From NCBI RefSeq assembly GCF_000687475.1, contig NC_057319.1, positions 3,276,001 to 3,340,000 of the forward strand: a stretch of DNA of 64,000 nt, in the 5' to 3' direction. Shown piece by piece: positions 24,001-36,051 of the stretch. This stretch comes from Ustilaginoidea virens (lineage: Eukaryota > Ascomycota > Sordariomycetes > Hypocreales > Clavicipitaceae). Position 1 is the stretch's first letter. Every line of letters starts with the position of its first letter. The position numbers and the translations under genes were made by a program. The notes beneath the pieces are model-generated. The model did no database searches. It had not been told where the DNA came from and worked only from the letters and a program-made list of their open reading frames with translations.

Positions 24001-24305
24001 AAAGACGACGACGATGGGCCGAAGCCAGGCCCCGAGGTAGGAGGCGGGGGCGGCCCGTGAGGCGCATAATGTTGAGGGGGCTGCTGGGATTCACGCGAGG
24101 CCGGTGGAGGGCCGCCGAGCATGGAAGAGATGGACATGGAACTGCCCACGGCGCCTCCGGACCTGGCGAGAGAGGTCAAGGCAGGAAGCTCTCTTGCGGA
24201 CGGGAAGGAGCTGGGAGGGCCGACGGACAGGGGAGGCGGTGGCGGTCGTGGGGGAAGCGGCGGGCCATAGCTCAAGGAGCCCTGGGACTGCGAGTGATGG
24301 TGCTT

Positions 24306-24345
<40 letters not shown>

Positions 24346-24818
24346 GGTTTCGCGGCAGGCTGGCCCTGGGTGGGCGAGGTCGGCGGTGGAGGCATTGAGC
24401 GACCGAGTTGCGTCGAGGTCAGGAGCGACGAGGCGCTCTGCGCACGCGAATGGCCAGGCTCCGGCGAGCTGGCGCTCCGGGCACCTGCGGGGCGAGGGGG
24501 CGTGTCGGAGGTTCGACGAAGATGGGGGGGGACATGGGCAGGGCCTTGGGCAGGGCCTTGGGTAAAGGCAGGCGTCGCGGCGGGGTGATGCTGATGTTGA
24601 AGGTGGTGGTGGTGGTGGTGGTGGTGGTGATGGCGGTGATGGCGGTGATGGCGGTGATGGGAGGTGTGCAGAGTCGGCGAGGGGGGCGAAGCCGCTGAGG
24701 AAGCCGGACATGGCCTGGGAGCAAAAGGAGAAGAAGCGCTGCTGGAGGTTGGGTTGGAGCCGCCAGAGGAGTTGTTGGAGCGTGGCTCGGAAGCGGGCGG
24801 CTGGTGTCTTGGATCCAT
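21099..24818 (-). CDS. rxt3: RXT3-family subunit of the RPD3L histone deacetylase complex
   Basis: Two exons (22516-24818, 21099-22428), intron GTAAGT...TAG, 1210 residues. RXT3 is a subunit of the large Rpd3 histone deacetylase complex, a transcriptional co-repressor. The first two-thirds is disordered, rich in Pro, Ser, Gln and His: His-rich near 45-75, a 13-residue Gln tract coded by 24306-24344, and poly-Pro runs. A basic segment with KAPKAGRRRKLKDEEGRD lies before the intron. The conserved RXT3 domain is at about 890-1065: LPWDIIKDRENCTLTVKVPR, YLWGTDVYTDDSDVVAACIHGG, DLHVNILILPRLTRYSSCTR and FGGQYGGRHSAHDGISYMIK. A poly-Thr tract (12 residues) and an acidic/basic tail finish it. The intron falls inside a poly-His-coding tract. 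Confidence 0.87.
24306..24344 (-). repeat. CAG/CTG trinucleotide tract (poly-Gln in rxt3)
   Basis: Uninterrupted GCTGCTGCT... on the plus strand, read as 13 Gln codons in rxt3. Nearby 24600-24662 is a GTG/GATGGC repeat coding the His-rich stretch. Confidence 0.85.
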
Positions 24819-26344
24819 GGTGGAACCGAAATTTAAGCTCGAAAAACCCGAGTTTGATCAGTTGACCGACTGACCGACCACCTGTTGACCTCGTTTGGAT
24901 CGGGGGCTGGGGGCTCGAGCTCGAGGGGCGCTGAGCCGCAAATCAGGACGCTGGACAGGGGAGGGGCGGGCGGCTTAGGAGGCCGCACGAGGCACCAATG
25001 AAAGCCCAGCCCCCACAATCAGCCGGGCAGGGCAGCAGCTAGCAGTGTTAGCACCTTGGCAGCACCTGCCCTGGGCCTTGGGCCTTGGGCCTGGCCCCTT
25101 GGACGGCAGGCGCGCGCGCGCGGCGTGCTGTCAGCGTATCTCCACGCGCAACTTATATTGGGCGCATCGCACCAGACTGAGTCGCCGGGGGTGGGGCGGG
25201 GGGTTTCCGCAGAGGGAAGGGAAGAGGGAAGAGAGAGAGAAAAAAAGAAAAAAGAAAATTAAAAAAAAAATAAAAAGATGAAGGTGGGGGGTCCCGTGTT
25301 TGCCAGGTGTAAGCAGTCGCGAACCCCCCACGAGAGGCAGCAGCTGCTTTGCGTGATGGCGCAGGACGTGGGCACGTTGGAGTGACGAGACGAGCGGTGA
25401 AAGCACGAGGGAAGAAGAGAGGTAAAGGGGGAAATGGGGGGGAGGAAGGGAAGGGCAAGGGAAAAGGAGAGAGGGAGAGGGAACGGAACGGAACGGAAGT
25501 GAGGGTTGTCTGGTTGAACACTACATGTAGTAATGTTGTGTGGCATCGGCATGGCATGGTGGCACTGGCACGCAACATACCATACGCTTCAGGCGCCGAG
25601 ATGGAGACATGCTCCGTACGGAGTACTGCGTACTGCAAGAGGCATTGCATCGCCCCCGAGATGGCATCGAATTGTCAAAAGCTGCCAGCCCCCAGCCAGC
25701 AACATGAGCAACATGAACAAACATGGCACTTTCCTGGGGTTGGCACGATGTCGTGGCGCCGTGGCGCCTGGGGCTGCAGGGTCCAGCCGGCCTTTATAGG
25801 GACATGGACATAGGGACGGGGAACCAACTGGAAACGACGGATACCCAGGCATTAGTATACCTACCTCCAGTCCTTACCTAAGGTAGGTAGGTACCTAGGT
25901 CATTGGTAATGGCATGCAGGTGGCAAGAGGTCACGTACCAACTACCCTACGCCAATGTCTTGCCCACCCAACCAACCAGTCAACCAGCTGCAGGAAACTA
26001 CCAGACTACTACAGCCGCTGCCGCCCTCTGGTGGCTCCTCAAGCTTTCGTCTAGTCAATTGCAATGCGATGCTTGTCAGCTCCGTACTTTCAGCCATGCC
26101 GGCAGCTTTTGCTTTCCCATCAACTTCGATGCGCATGGCTAATGTCACAAAAGCAAAGGCCAGCGCAATCATACCATCAGCCTCGACTCCCATTTGCACC
26201 CTTGGCAACAGTCCGTCTCTCTCTCGCCGCAAGTAGTTTGAAAAACCCGTTTCGTGACACCTCCTTTCTGCGGCAACCAGTCCCAACCTCGAGTCAGCTG
26301 AGCCCTGTCTATACTGTCTATACGGCCGCCGGCCTCTGCGCAAG
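24819..26344. other. Intergenic region rxt3 / RNase
   Basis: No supported gene. It holds GA-rich runs (about 25215-25265, 25400-25500), a CTCCGTACGGAG palindrome (25612-25623), and a CCTAAGGTAGGTAGGTACCTAGG element (about 25877-25900). The 3' part is the probable promoter and leader of the RNase gene. Confidence 0.5.
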
Positions 26345-26913
26345 ATGAGATTCTCGCCTCAAGCTGCCTTCTTCCTCTCCCTGATCGCCATTGTCGCCGC
26401 CGCTGGCCACTCAGCCGTCTGCGGCAACCGGCAGTACAGCACCGACGCTGTCGCAAAGGCGTCCGATGCCTCTTGCTCCTATGTCAAGAACGGCACCTCT
26501 GTTGGCACCAACATGTACCCCCATCAGTACAAGAATCTTGAAAAGCTCAACCTTGGCGGACTGAGCGGGCCATTCTACGAATTCCCCATCCTCTCCAACG
26601 GCCAAGTCTATTTCTCTGGTAAGCGCCGCCCACCCCTGACACCGCTGCATTCCAACTCTTCCCTCAGCCATGTGGATGTGGGACTGTAAAAAGATGGATT
26701 TGGCCCTGACAACTCGCAGGCAACCCTGGTCCCGACCGTGTCATCATCACCCGCGATTGCAAGCTGGCCGGGGTGATTACGCACCAGGGAGCCAATGGAA
26801 ACGGTTTTCTCGAATGCAACGTCAAGACATCTGCTGCCTCGGCCGTCGCTGCGGCTTATGGATTCTTGTTTGCCCTGTGCTTGCCCACTGCGCTTCTCGT
26901 GATAGCTGTGTAA
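26345..26913 (+). CDS. Secreted guanyl-specific ribonuclease, RNase T1/F1 family, with hydrophobic C-terminal tail
   Basis: Two exons (26345-26618, 26720-26913), intron GTAAGC...CAG, 155 residues. RNase T1-type enzymes cut single-stranded RNA after guanosine. Residues 1-20 form a signal peptide ([15 protein letters not shown]). The catalytic set is complete: His60 (YPHQY), Glu79 (FYEFP), Arg98 (DRV) and His113 (THQGA); RNase T1 uses His40, Glu58, Arg77 and His92. Splicing joins VYFSG to [12 protein letters not shown] at the conserved place. Cys26, Cys44, Cys105 and Cys124 can form disulfides. Unlike RNase T1, which ends soon after the last Cys, about 30 residues follow: a small-residue stretch ([10 protein letters not shown]) and a hydrophobic end ([17 protein letters not shown]). 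That looks like a GPI-attachment signal or membrane anchor, so the enzyme may stay on the cell surface or wall. Confidence 0.9.
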
Positions 26914-27603
26914 GCATTAGAAATCGGGTGACCAAGGACGATTGACCTTGACCAAAGGCTCTACGCGACATGAAAATCCTCGAATAATTTACGTATCAAC
27001 AAGGGAGGCTATGTATATATGGGGACTTGACTTGTGACTCCGAGAGCTGCCGGGTGTCTATGCAGCGAGAAATGCCTGTTGCTGCCAAGACGGGTCTTTT
27101 TTTTCATCCCGACATCCTTTCTTATCTAGAGATGTTTAATCCAGTCATGGTACGACGCCATGTCATGTATGGAATCAGTCACCGACGTCTATGAAATCAG
27201 GCATTCCTTGCCTTGCATGAGTTGCCCTCTCCAACCGAACTACAACGCCAAATGATTGCAAAGGTATCACGGCCGTTTTTATATGTATCACCCGCCGCAA
27301 CACCCCATTCCGCACCACACGGATGACTCCACATTTACAGTCTTGGAATCATTGACCCGAAATTTCTTGAAAGAGCATGGTGATTTCTCGCCAAAGCGCC
27401 CCAAGGTTAAAGTCCAGTTGAGATGGTTATTACCGTCTTGTATTGCCGGCCTTGCCAGCTGTCGGTCTACCATGGCACCCGTAATGGACAGCTGCCGAAA
27501 ATGCCATCACTTGGCAAAGACCTACTCCATCTTCAAGTCTCTCCTAAATGACTCTTTTTAGCCTTGCAACTCTAGATGACCAATTACTGCAAATTTCTGC
27601 TCC

Positions 27604-28644
27604 ATGTGCGCGGCAACACACAGAACGATATGGGACTGTGCTCGTGAAAGTGCAGAGCAGACCCGTACAGAACCGCCTTCAGAAACCCTCCTGTCCGCCG
27701 TTAATCAGCCTGATCGACACTGCGTCATCTCATCAGACACCTCTCGCAATCGAATACTGTTATTTCCGGGATCGTTCAATCCACCTCACCGTGGGCATGC
27801 GGCGCTTCTCAACGCCATCTTATCGAGCTTGTCAAGGTCTCTGAATATCAGGGGCGCAATCATTTTCCCCCACGATGACGAGCAACTGAAACGGAGAGCC
27901 CGAGAGGATATTTCCAGGTTTTCCTTCGACAAGGCTCAAAGAATCAGTCTCTGGGCAGAGTCGAGCTCCTTTCCGAAAAATGACACATGGTTGTACAACG
28001 ACTGTCGTGATTCATTGACTCGACTTCAGAAACAAATGTTGCGAAATCTGAAGAAGCAGAGAGTCAAGCTGTGCTTTTTGCTTCTAGTTGGCCCCGATTG
28101 GGTGACTAGGCAAGCTACCTATGACCCGGGTCAGTGGAATTGCACGGAAGCCATCACCAGCGATATCTCTCGGCCCGTTGACTTTCGATTTCAACACACC
28201 CTAGGACAGTTACCAGGTTGCTCGCCTTGGAGTTTTCATTTTGTTGGCGAAACACTCGACGTCGCCACCACTGCAAATTGCCAGGGTGAGGGCTTTCGAG
28301 GTGGCAGCGGCTGCGGTAATTTTGCTTCATTAATGTCCCTTGCAGATTCGGTATCATCCCTTGGCGTTTGTGAATGGTCCCTCGTTTTATGGACTTGTCT
28401 AACATTGAGACGACCTATTCGACAATATTACTTCAAGCCTTCGGATCGAAATGCAACTATTACTTCGCCAAGTTCAAGTGACATCCGAAAAGCCATACAA
28501 AATTCATTGACGCAAGGCCGCCTTCCTAATGATTCTGAGCTTGAAGATGCCCTTTCCCCAGGTTTACTGCTTGGTTATGTTCAAAAGATCACGATAGTGT
28601 CCACGGACTCGAATCCCTATCCTGCAATTAGCAATGAAAAATGA
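27604..28644 (+). CDS. Predicted nucleotidyltransferase (HxGH adenylyl/cytidylyltransferase fold)
   Basis: Open frame of 346 residues. The N-terminal part has the nucleotidyltransferase signature LLFPGSFNPPHRGHAALLNA (about 58-77), with HRGH as the HxGH motif, and SPSSSDIRKAI near residue 292 fits the second (ISSTxIR-like) motif. FLLLVGPDWVTRQ matches the central strand. These motifs define enzymes that join NMN, pantetheine, FMN or choline-type phosphates to a nucleotide; the substrate is not evident. It does not look like NMNAT or the POF1 group by its first motif. A 60-nt intron candidate (28286-28345, GTGAGG...TTGCAG) lies in frame without a stop, so a 326-residue spliced form is equally readable. 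The N-terminus before residue 45 is uncertain and an upstream exon could exist. Codon use looks less GC-biased than neighbouring genes. Confidence 0.62.
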   Translation: MCAATHRTIWDCARESAEQTRTEPPSETLLSAVNQPDRHCVISSDTSRNRILLFPGSFNPPHRGHAALLNAILSSLSRSLNIRGAIIFPHDDEQLKRRAREDISRFSFDKAQRISLWAESSSFPKNDTWLYNDCRDSLTRLQKQMLRNLKKQRVKLCFLLLVGPDWVTRQATYDPGQWNCTEAITSDISRPVDFRFQHTLGQLPGCSPWSFHFVGETLDVATTANCQGEGFRGGSGCGNFASLMSLADSVSSLGVCEWSLVLWTCLTLRRPIRQYYFKPSDRNATITSPSSSDIRKAIQNSLTQGRLPNDSELEDALSPGLLLGYVQKITIVSTDSNPYPAISNEK

Positions 28645-31600
28645 CCCCCCTTGATGTATTATTCTCAACCTTGATAGTGAGTGCATGAAGCCTTTTTTTT
28701 TTTTTTTTCGATTTGGCTAGGTATTGACATTTCAACGGTCTATTAGATACTCACAGGGTGCTTGATTGTACCCTTTTGCAAACTAAGAGAAGGTTAAGGC
28801 GTGGAAACAGTCATCAACCATTCTTAATGCTTATCGGAACCAGCTTGCGAGACAAATAACGAACGCCCTGCAGCGAGCGGCTAATTCCTCTTTGGGCAAC
28901 AATATACGGCGAGAAATCAAGTATTCACCTCTTTCTATTTGTTGTCGATCTTTCTATTTTCATGAGAGAAAAAATAGTGATAATAGAAAACACTCGTTCA
29001 AAATGACTGGATAGTGATTATTTCCGCTAGCTTGACTGGATACCCTGCATCTCGTAGCCTCTGTCACCTCATGTCACTTGGAAAACGTTGACTGATTCGT
29101 TGCAGGATACTGGGCTCCGGAGAAGCAGCTGTCGCAGTATTAGAAGCACAATATACCCGCACTCGGCGCGGCGTCACACTTTTGGTCAACCACATGCTGG
29201 CTCTATTTGCTGAGCTTCTTCTTCAGGGCGAACAGAGTCTTTCCGATGACCTTAGCATCGCCCTTGCCCCCACGACACAGAGCACTTGACATGCGTTTTG
29301 ACATCCTCTCCGAGTTCACAAGAACGGCTAATGTCATCTGCATGGAGGAAATATATCTCCCGATCTGTGCCGGTACATCGGATAAGTTGCCGCTTCCAGG
29401 CAACCCCTCCATTGATGCAGGAGGGTGATTGGAGGAGGCACGTTAAGCACTCGTGGCAACCAGACACGACGGCGCGGCGTGTAGTTTTTGGATCGGTGGT
29501 GCAATTCCCCGAATAGTTTAATTGCTTTGTGCCTTGACTGCGGAGTAGGCCCTCGTTGATTCAGCAAGGAGAGTCAAGGCGGAAACATGCAATTGTGAGT
29601 CGAAATAGTGATTGATATCTAACCCTACCCTACCCTTCTCTACCCTGCACATCATTAAAGCTGGTCGCCAAGGCATGCCTGGCATAATGTCTTGGGGGTG
29701 AGCACATTTGGAGGCTTCTTCAGAATGTTGGAATGACACGAAGGGCCGCCGGTTAAGCTCCCACCTATCACTTTCTTGTCTGGAACTTGAGTCGGACTTG
29801 GAGCTCAGAGACTGTTTCTAGAAGGACGTCCGACACAGACGATGATGTATTTTGCGACTTGGATTGTTGCAACAAACGAGGGTTATCGATGAAGCAAATT
29901 TGCGCTGCCCGATGAGCACGGGGGGAATTACTGTCTACCTGGTATGAAACCAGTCATATATCAGTTTCGAAACTGCAGCTGACAACTCTGTATGAAACTG
30001 CGGCGAACTTTCTTATTCCCCTTTATTGCAAAACAGGGGCTGGCCAGGATTCGTCCTTGTCCACTTCGATCCATCAAGGTGTTCTTGCTTGCGACTTGGG
30101 TTATCCGTTTGAGAAACGACTTGCCCGGCGATTCAGTTGCTGCGCAACACGGTGAAAGAGCGACCATGAGTGCACTTGCAGCCGATTTGTAGAGGGCAGC
30201 AAGCAAAGATCTGTCGAGTATTGTGTATTGTTGTTGGACGGGAGCGATCTGGGCAGCCTCATGAGGCTGCGGACATCTCGATGAAAAGAACCATGGTGAA
30301 AGTACCATGATCGGCATGCAAAACGCTGAATGAAATGGCACCATTCGATCATTGCGTCGTGTAACAGCAACACAAGACACGGGCCCTTCGTTATTTTCAA
30401 ACCCGCCGTGTTGGGTGTGTAGGACAGCATTCCAGCATGATCCGTTTCGGACGGAGCTTGGACACCCCCGGGCCCCAACAATCACAATTTCTTATCGGAC
30501 ATTTTCATATCACATTCATGCGACACGACGCCTTGTCAAAGGTGGATGCAAGACAAACCATGTGGCCTTCTGCAATCTGCATCTTGACTTCGAAAGGCCA
30601 TGTTATACACCTTAAGTGGGACCTAGGCTTGTCTCGTTTCTTTTTCCCAGACCTTGGGAAACATAAGTGTGGCTTCTTTCCCCATCTTTTCTCTTTTCCC
30701 TCCCCCGACATGTCATTGAGCGCGTCATTTACCGACGGCGTGGTAAATGAAGTCGAAGAAACAGCAAAAAAGAAGACTAAAAATCACGAAAGCAAAAAGA
30801 ATGGCGAGCCAACAGGTAGGGAAGAAAGAAATCTAAGCACACAATCTTTCGGCGGGCTCACCCGCTCGATATTTTCTGTGGCCACTTGACTTACTTTCTT
30901 ACAGGTCAGTTATGATGAGAAAAAGCCAAAACTGCGCCAGATCTGCGATGCGGGTTGATAGGTAATCACGAACAAAAGACAACCAACAGTGAGGGTCTAG
31001 TCCAGTAGCACAGGACCAAAGCACAAATGACCAAAGCAAGGGCCAGGTGCAGAAAGGAGCTCTTTGTTGGGGGAAGCACGGTCCCATCCATGATTCAACT
31101 CGTCCCTCTTTTCTATCGACTGCTCCGTTCAAGGATTGCGATGTCGAATCCGTACGAGTGTTGCACCGCACTTGTATGCAAAGGCTCAGTCTTTGTTTCA
31201 CCAAGGGCTGAAAGCAACGACCACAGATGACGGTTGCCGCAGCAAGACAGGACATGGCGCACTTGAGAACGAAAGCTGACAACTCAGCTGCTGGAAACTT
31301 GGGACTTTGCCCGCTTACTCGTGCCACCTTGGCAGGCAAACACGGCGCTTCGGTGCAAATGGAAACCGAGGATAAGACAGTGTTCCAACAGCGTGTTGGC
31401 CGCTGTAAAGGCTTCGAAGGGTTGAAGCCCGTCGATTCCAAATCACCTGACGATAAGATCATGCAAGGAAAGCCCTGTTGTTTTGCACTGGCACACGCAG
31501 ACTTGTCTTTGCGCGAGTTCATGTCAGATATGCCAGGGACGAATAGGGCCTGCTGGGAGGGGTGAAGGAGCTTCAGCGCTTGAAGCCTTTTTTTCCATAC

Positions 31601-34600
31601 CTGGATTCTCTAACCGGCAGAGTCCTCTTCCCTCTGAACCCTTTTCGCAGGGCCTCCCTTACACAGCCGCTTCGTCATTGCAAATGGTGCGACCAGACGC
31701 GTTGTATCCGGCCCTTCGCCTTTGCCCCGCGGTTGCTGGAGCAGGGTACAGCGGTGTTGAGACCCCTTGGTGCAGCGGAAATGAAGCTTGGAACTCACCT
31801 GTGGCATGAGTTACAAATACCGCCTGTTCCGTGTTATTCCCCTTTCCTTCCTGCCCGGCTGCCCGGCGTGCGGGCCCATGAGAACGTGCTCATGGGGCAC
31901 CAGCAGAGCAATCATGTTGCTCCTCCTGTTCCTTTTCACTTCCGTGCAGGAAAGGGACCTCCACTCTGGCCAAGAAGCGTCGGCATGCTTGGGCCGTTTG
32001 TAACAGGGGCCGAGTCGGCCTTGTTGTGTAAATTGCGCATCGATTACTTGCATGAAGATGCGACGAATGAACCGAACTATCCCTTGAGACCTATTTCTAT
32101 CTCACACAGACACCGAGGGGGGGGGAGACTGAGACTCTTTGTCTCGGACCTCGCAGCTTGGCATGCTAGTGCGTAACAACGGAAGCCGGCCTGACGCGGA
32201 GCTGCTCGGACCAGAGAGGCAGGCACTGCATCAACGTTGACTACTGGATGAGTTGGTACGCCCCGTGGCCGGGTATACGAAGGAAATGACGTGTCCAGCA
32301 GATCCGCCGACCTTTGCCTGGAACATGGCGAAACTCTAGGGAAAGACAGGGGCGCGGAACCACCGGGATATAAACCCTGTGATCAAGGCTGGACGTGAAA
32401 ACTGGCCGTTTCGGTCAGAACCAACGGGTTCAAGAGTTGGCTTCGAAAGCCTGTTCCCAACTTCTTCACCACTGCCTGGCGTTAACGTCACGTCACGTAG
32501 TACCAAAACAAGTTGTCCCAAGTGACGCAGTGTTTGGGAAATTTGCACGTATTTCGCCATGGAGAAGAATCCCTCCCATGAAGCTGCTTTTCGACCTCAA
32601 GACAACAACAACAACAACATGGCGTTTCCCCTTTCGAACTCCTGTGGAGGTCAATCATGGCGTTGATGCATAAACACCTTCCGTACGCGGATCGCGGCCC
32701 ATGGATGCCTGCGGGCCAGCCAACAGCCAAGCCAGTCAAGTCACTCTTGTCGACGGCGTCCACTGTCCGTCTTTTACACTGACAGGTTTCATGCGAGAAT
32801 GTATGGATGAGATTCAACGCAACCGTTCACCAGACTCGCCGACTGGCTTTCTTTTCTTTTCCGCCTTTTTTTTTTTTTTCATTTTTCTTTTTATAGTGAC
32901 TTGGACCGGAGGATGACCGAGGCCCTCGGGGCTGTTTGCCAGCAAGACAGCGCTTTGCTTTTTGACTACGGCTTGCTCTGCAGAGGAAACAAAGCTCAAC
33001 TCAGCCTCAAACACACAGAGATCGCAGAGGTGGGCCGCTTACACCTGCGAGTTCAGAAATCCAGGAGTCTGGAGTCAGGACCCCCCCTCCATCCCGGGCT
33101 TGCGGGAGCATTATGATTCGTCGTACGACCAGGCGGCGCGGCGCGGTAAAAGCCTCACTCAATTGCGGGGATGATGCGTAACCGCCAACTTTCTGTTTTC
33201 CCTTGGCCGGTTCTTGACATCATGTCGGAGCAAGCGGTGTTTTTCTTGGTTCATCTTGACAAGAAACGAGGCGAAACCCACTCTCTGCGCACGCAACTCG
33301 GCCATGCTTCCCGTGCAGTGAACGAGGCAGATGCCAGTCATCACAGCTGACCAGCCCACACCATATGGCAGTTGAAGTAGAAAAGCGACGCCAAGCCAGG
33401 TGGAATGCCAACATGCCACCCCCTGGTCAGCCGGCCGTTCGAATGATGCCGTGATGCCCAATCGGCCTGCCAGAAACCATGCTGGCAGATGCGATGCGAA
33501 TCGCCTGTTTCATCTAGGGGCGACGACAATGCAGGTCTCAGCAGGCAACAGGCAGCCGGGAAGAGCGTTGCAAACTCCAAAACCGGCGGCCGTTGATTCC
33601 TGGGGCAGCAACACGGGCTCTCGAGTCTCGACAAGTGCAGGATGCCGGGCCAGGGTGCCGGGACATGCCAACCTCGGCCGGTCCCCACGAGATCAAACTG
33701 GGAATTGGCCGGAGGGGCAGTGGCAGCCCCCCTGAGTCCTGACGTCCAACAACGCCCCCTTCCCCTTCCCCTCCCCCGGGGCCCCTCTCTCCCGTGACGA
33801 CGCGCTCGGTACGGCCTGTTTTCAAAATCAAACGGGTCCAAGGTCTGCTATTGTCCAGACATGTAAGACTTTGCTGGCCCTCGGCGTCGAGGGGAGAAAA
33901 AGAAAACAGAAACAAGGAACAAAGCGACGATCTTCTCGGTCGGCCAAGGGGCTCGCCGCGTTGGTGGCTCAAACCAGGCCCGCAATTTGCCAACTCCCCC
34001 CCGGGCTCCGTCCCTTCTCCCTTCCAGAAACCCTCCCTCGGGCCTTTGATTAAGCCCCGTCCACTTATTCTTGTCTCGTCCAGCCCTGGTCATCCAACGA
34101 GTTGCGGAACCATTTCCCGCTCGTCCGATCAATTAAGGTTGCAGTGGCCCTGCCGAGGTCACAAACTCCAGAGTCTGGACCGCCCTATGTCTCCCATCCC
34201 GTTGCCTCGCGTTTCTTGGAGGGAACGGGGTCTTGTGTCTTCGGATCCGGGGAGATTGGCTTCAGCGGCAGTGACTTATCAGTTAGAGGCCCAGTCGGTC
34301 AGTTAACCAAGTACGTTTGACGGCTTGACCAAGAGGCTGGATCCAAAGACGGCAAAGCAGGTAGGATCCATGACACCCCCCCCCCCCCCCCAACCCCGGA
34401 ACACCCGTTCACGGCCCCAAGCCGGGTCGGGGAGCCACGAACGGCACCACCACCTCGCCCAACTGCAGGTGCCAGATTGACGCGTCCCTCTGGTCTTTGG
34501 GCCCATTGCTTTGCTCCGCAATCAGCCCACAATTGCAAGCCGACGACGTCAAGAGGCCGGCCGGCTTTGCATCGCAGCTTTTCCTGCCATGACACGTGGG

Positions 34601-35420
34601 CCCTGATGCAAGCCGAAACGACAAAGTCGAGTCGAGGGGCCGTCACGTCTCGAAGCAACAACGGACTCGAGAAAGATGTGGACGGGTTGCGCATGCGCTG
34701 CGCTGCACTCGTCGTCATCCCCTGTCATCAAACGCGATTTCCGGTTCTACTTCTCACCGCTTTTGTCCTCGGGGGCCCCCCTCCCCTCAAGGTCAGGGAG
34801 GGAACACAGGCACAAGGCTGTGTGAGCTTGCGCATAATCAACAAACTACTGTCGTCTGGGCAACCTCGATAGCAGCCGTCGCAGCTATTGCCCGAGCAAA
34901 CGACTGTGTTGAATAGCGGCTGAAAGATGGAAGCGTCCACTGGACCTGCTAGCCTATCTCGTTGGTCTGTAGCGCGACACCTGCCAAGGCAGGGCTTTCC
35001 AGACGTATGGGGTATTTTCCGCTCAAGTTTGAAGTCCTGGCGCCGAGTCCTTACTGATTCTGGCAACGTCTGGCTGCAAGGAGTTATGCAAGACTCGCCC
35101 AAAGCTCCCCCTTTGCAGGATCGAGAACGTTTGTGGCTGGCTGCCTGCACCACGAGATGTCTGGCCCAAGCTTGACCAGCGCGGGGGGGGGGCGCAAAAG
35201 AAAAAAAGAAAAAAAAGGGAAAGCAACGTACGCATCAGGGCAACTTTCTTTTTTGCGGCGGAAGCCAAGTTCTGGACTCTGGGCTCGGAACTTGCAGCGC
35301 TAGCCCCGTTCGACTGTTTGCTGCTGCTTGCTGGTCAACAGTTGCGCGAGTGGGGCCCCGTGTGTTGCACAGCAGACCGCCGGCTGGCGTCTGGTTGCTT
35401 CGACAGACGGCCAAAGCCTT

Positions 35421-35422
35421 TG

Positions 35423-35455
<33 letters not shown>

Positions 35456-35460
35456 GGGGG
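35421..35460. repeat. GGTGAG hexanucleotide repeat, G-rich
   Basis: Six to seven GGTGAG units ending in a G-run, followed by TTGCGGG repeats to about 35478. On the plus strand it has regularly spaced GGG tracts, so G-quadruplex formation is possible. Confidence 0.8.
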
Positions 35461-36016
35461 TTGCGGGTTGCGGGTTGCCGCGCAAGTCAATAGCCAAGTC
35501 ACATGACCGCCATGTCACAGCCCGTCGCGCGTTCAAGGCGCCGGCGCATGTTTGTTGCTCATCAAACACCTTGCCTCTCGTTGTGGTGCTTATCCGAGAC
35601 AGGCCGTGTCGACGAGCTACCGCTGTTGGTTGAAGTTACCGCACGCATGTTTCTGACACTTGCGCACAAGCCCACTCACAGCTGCTGTTCTTTGCCATCT
35701 TGGTGGCTGTCCAAGGTGGTCCAGAGTTGCTATGTACTACTGCATGTACTGTACTGTACTTATTAGGAACCCAAGGTACATACATAGGCAGGCTGTCGTA
35801 GTGGGAATCCGCCCATGAACCCCCTTCCTTCCCATCAATGATATATTCCAAGTTGGTGCGAAAACTCGCAGACAGACGCCAGTAATAAAGAAGAGCCAGC
35901 AAGCCCACCAGTGACCCTCAATGGTACATACCTCAAACAAAGTACGCGGCGAGGTAGCGGGGAAGAAAGCACATAGAACCGCGATATCCGTGACGAGAGA
36001 ACAGTAAGCAAAATCG

Positions 36017-36049
<33 letters not shown>
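36017..36049. repeat. 33-nt A homopolymer
   Basis: Uninterrupted A-run followed by A-rich sequence to about 36079. Non-coding. Confidence 0.9.

Positions 36050-36051
<2 letters not shown>

Noticed and set aside
29203..29412. Minus-strand frame ending GKTLFALKKKLSK, resembling the C-terminus of a small helical protein
   Set aside because: Only 69 codons, no family match I can name, no plausible upstream exon found.
29619..29636. Telomere-like CTAACCCTACCCTACCC
   Set aside because: Only about two and a half imperfect units; too short to call an interstitial telomere or a chromosome end.
30899..31522. 207-codon minus-strand frame in the gene-poor region
   Set aside because: Cys/Ser/Leu-rich without domain; overlapping open frames of similar length occur on the other strand.
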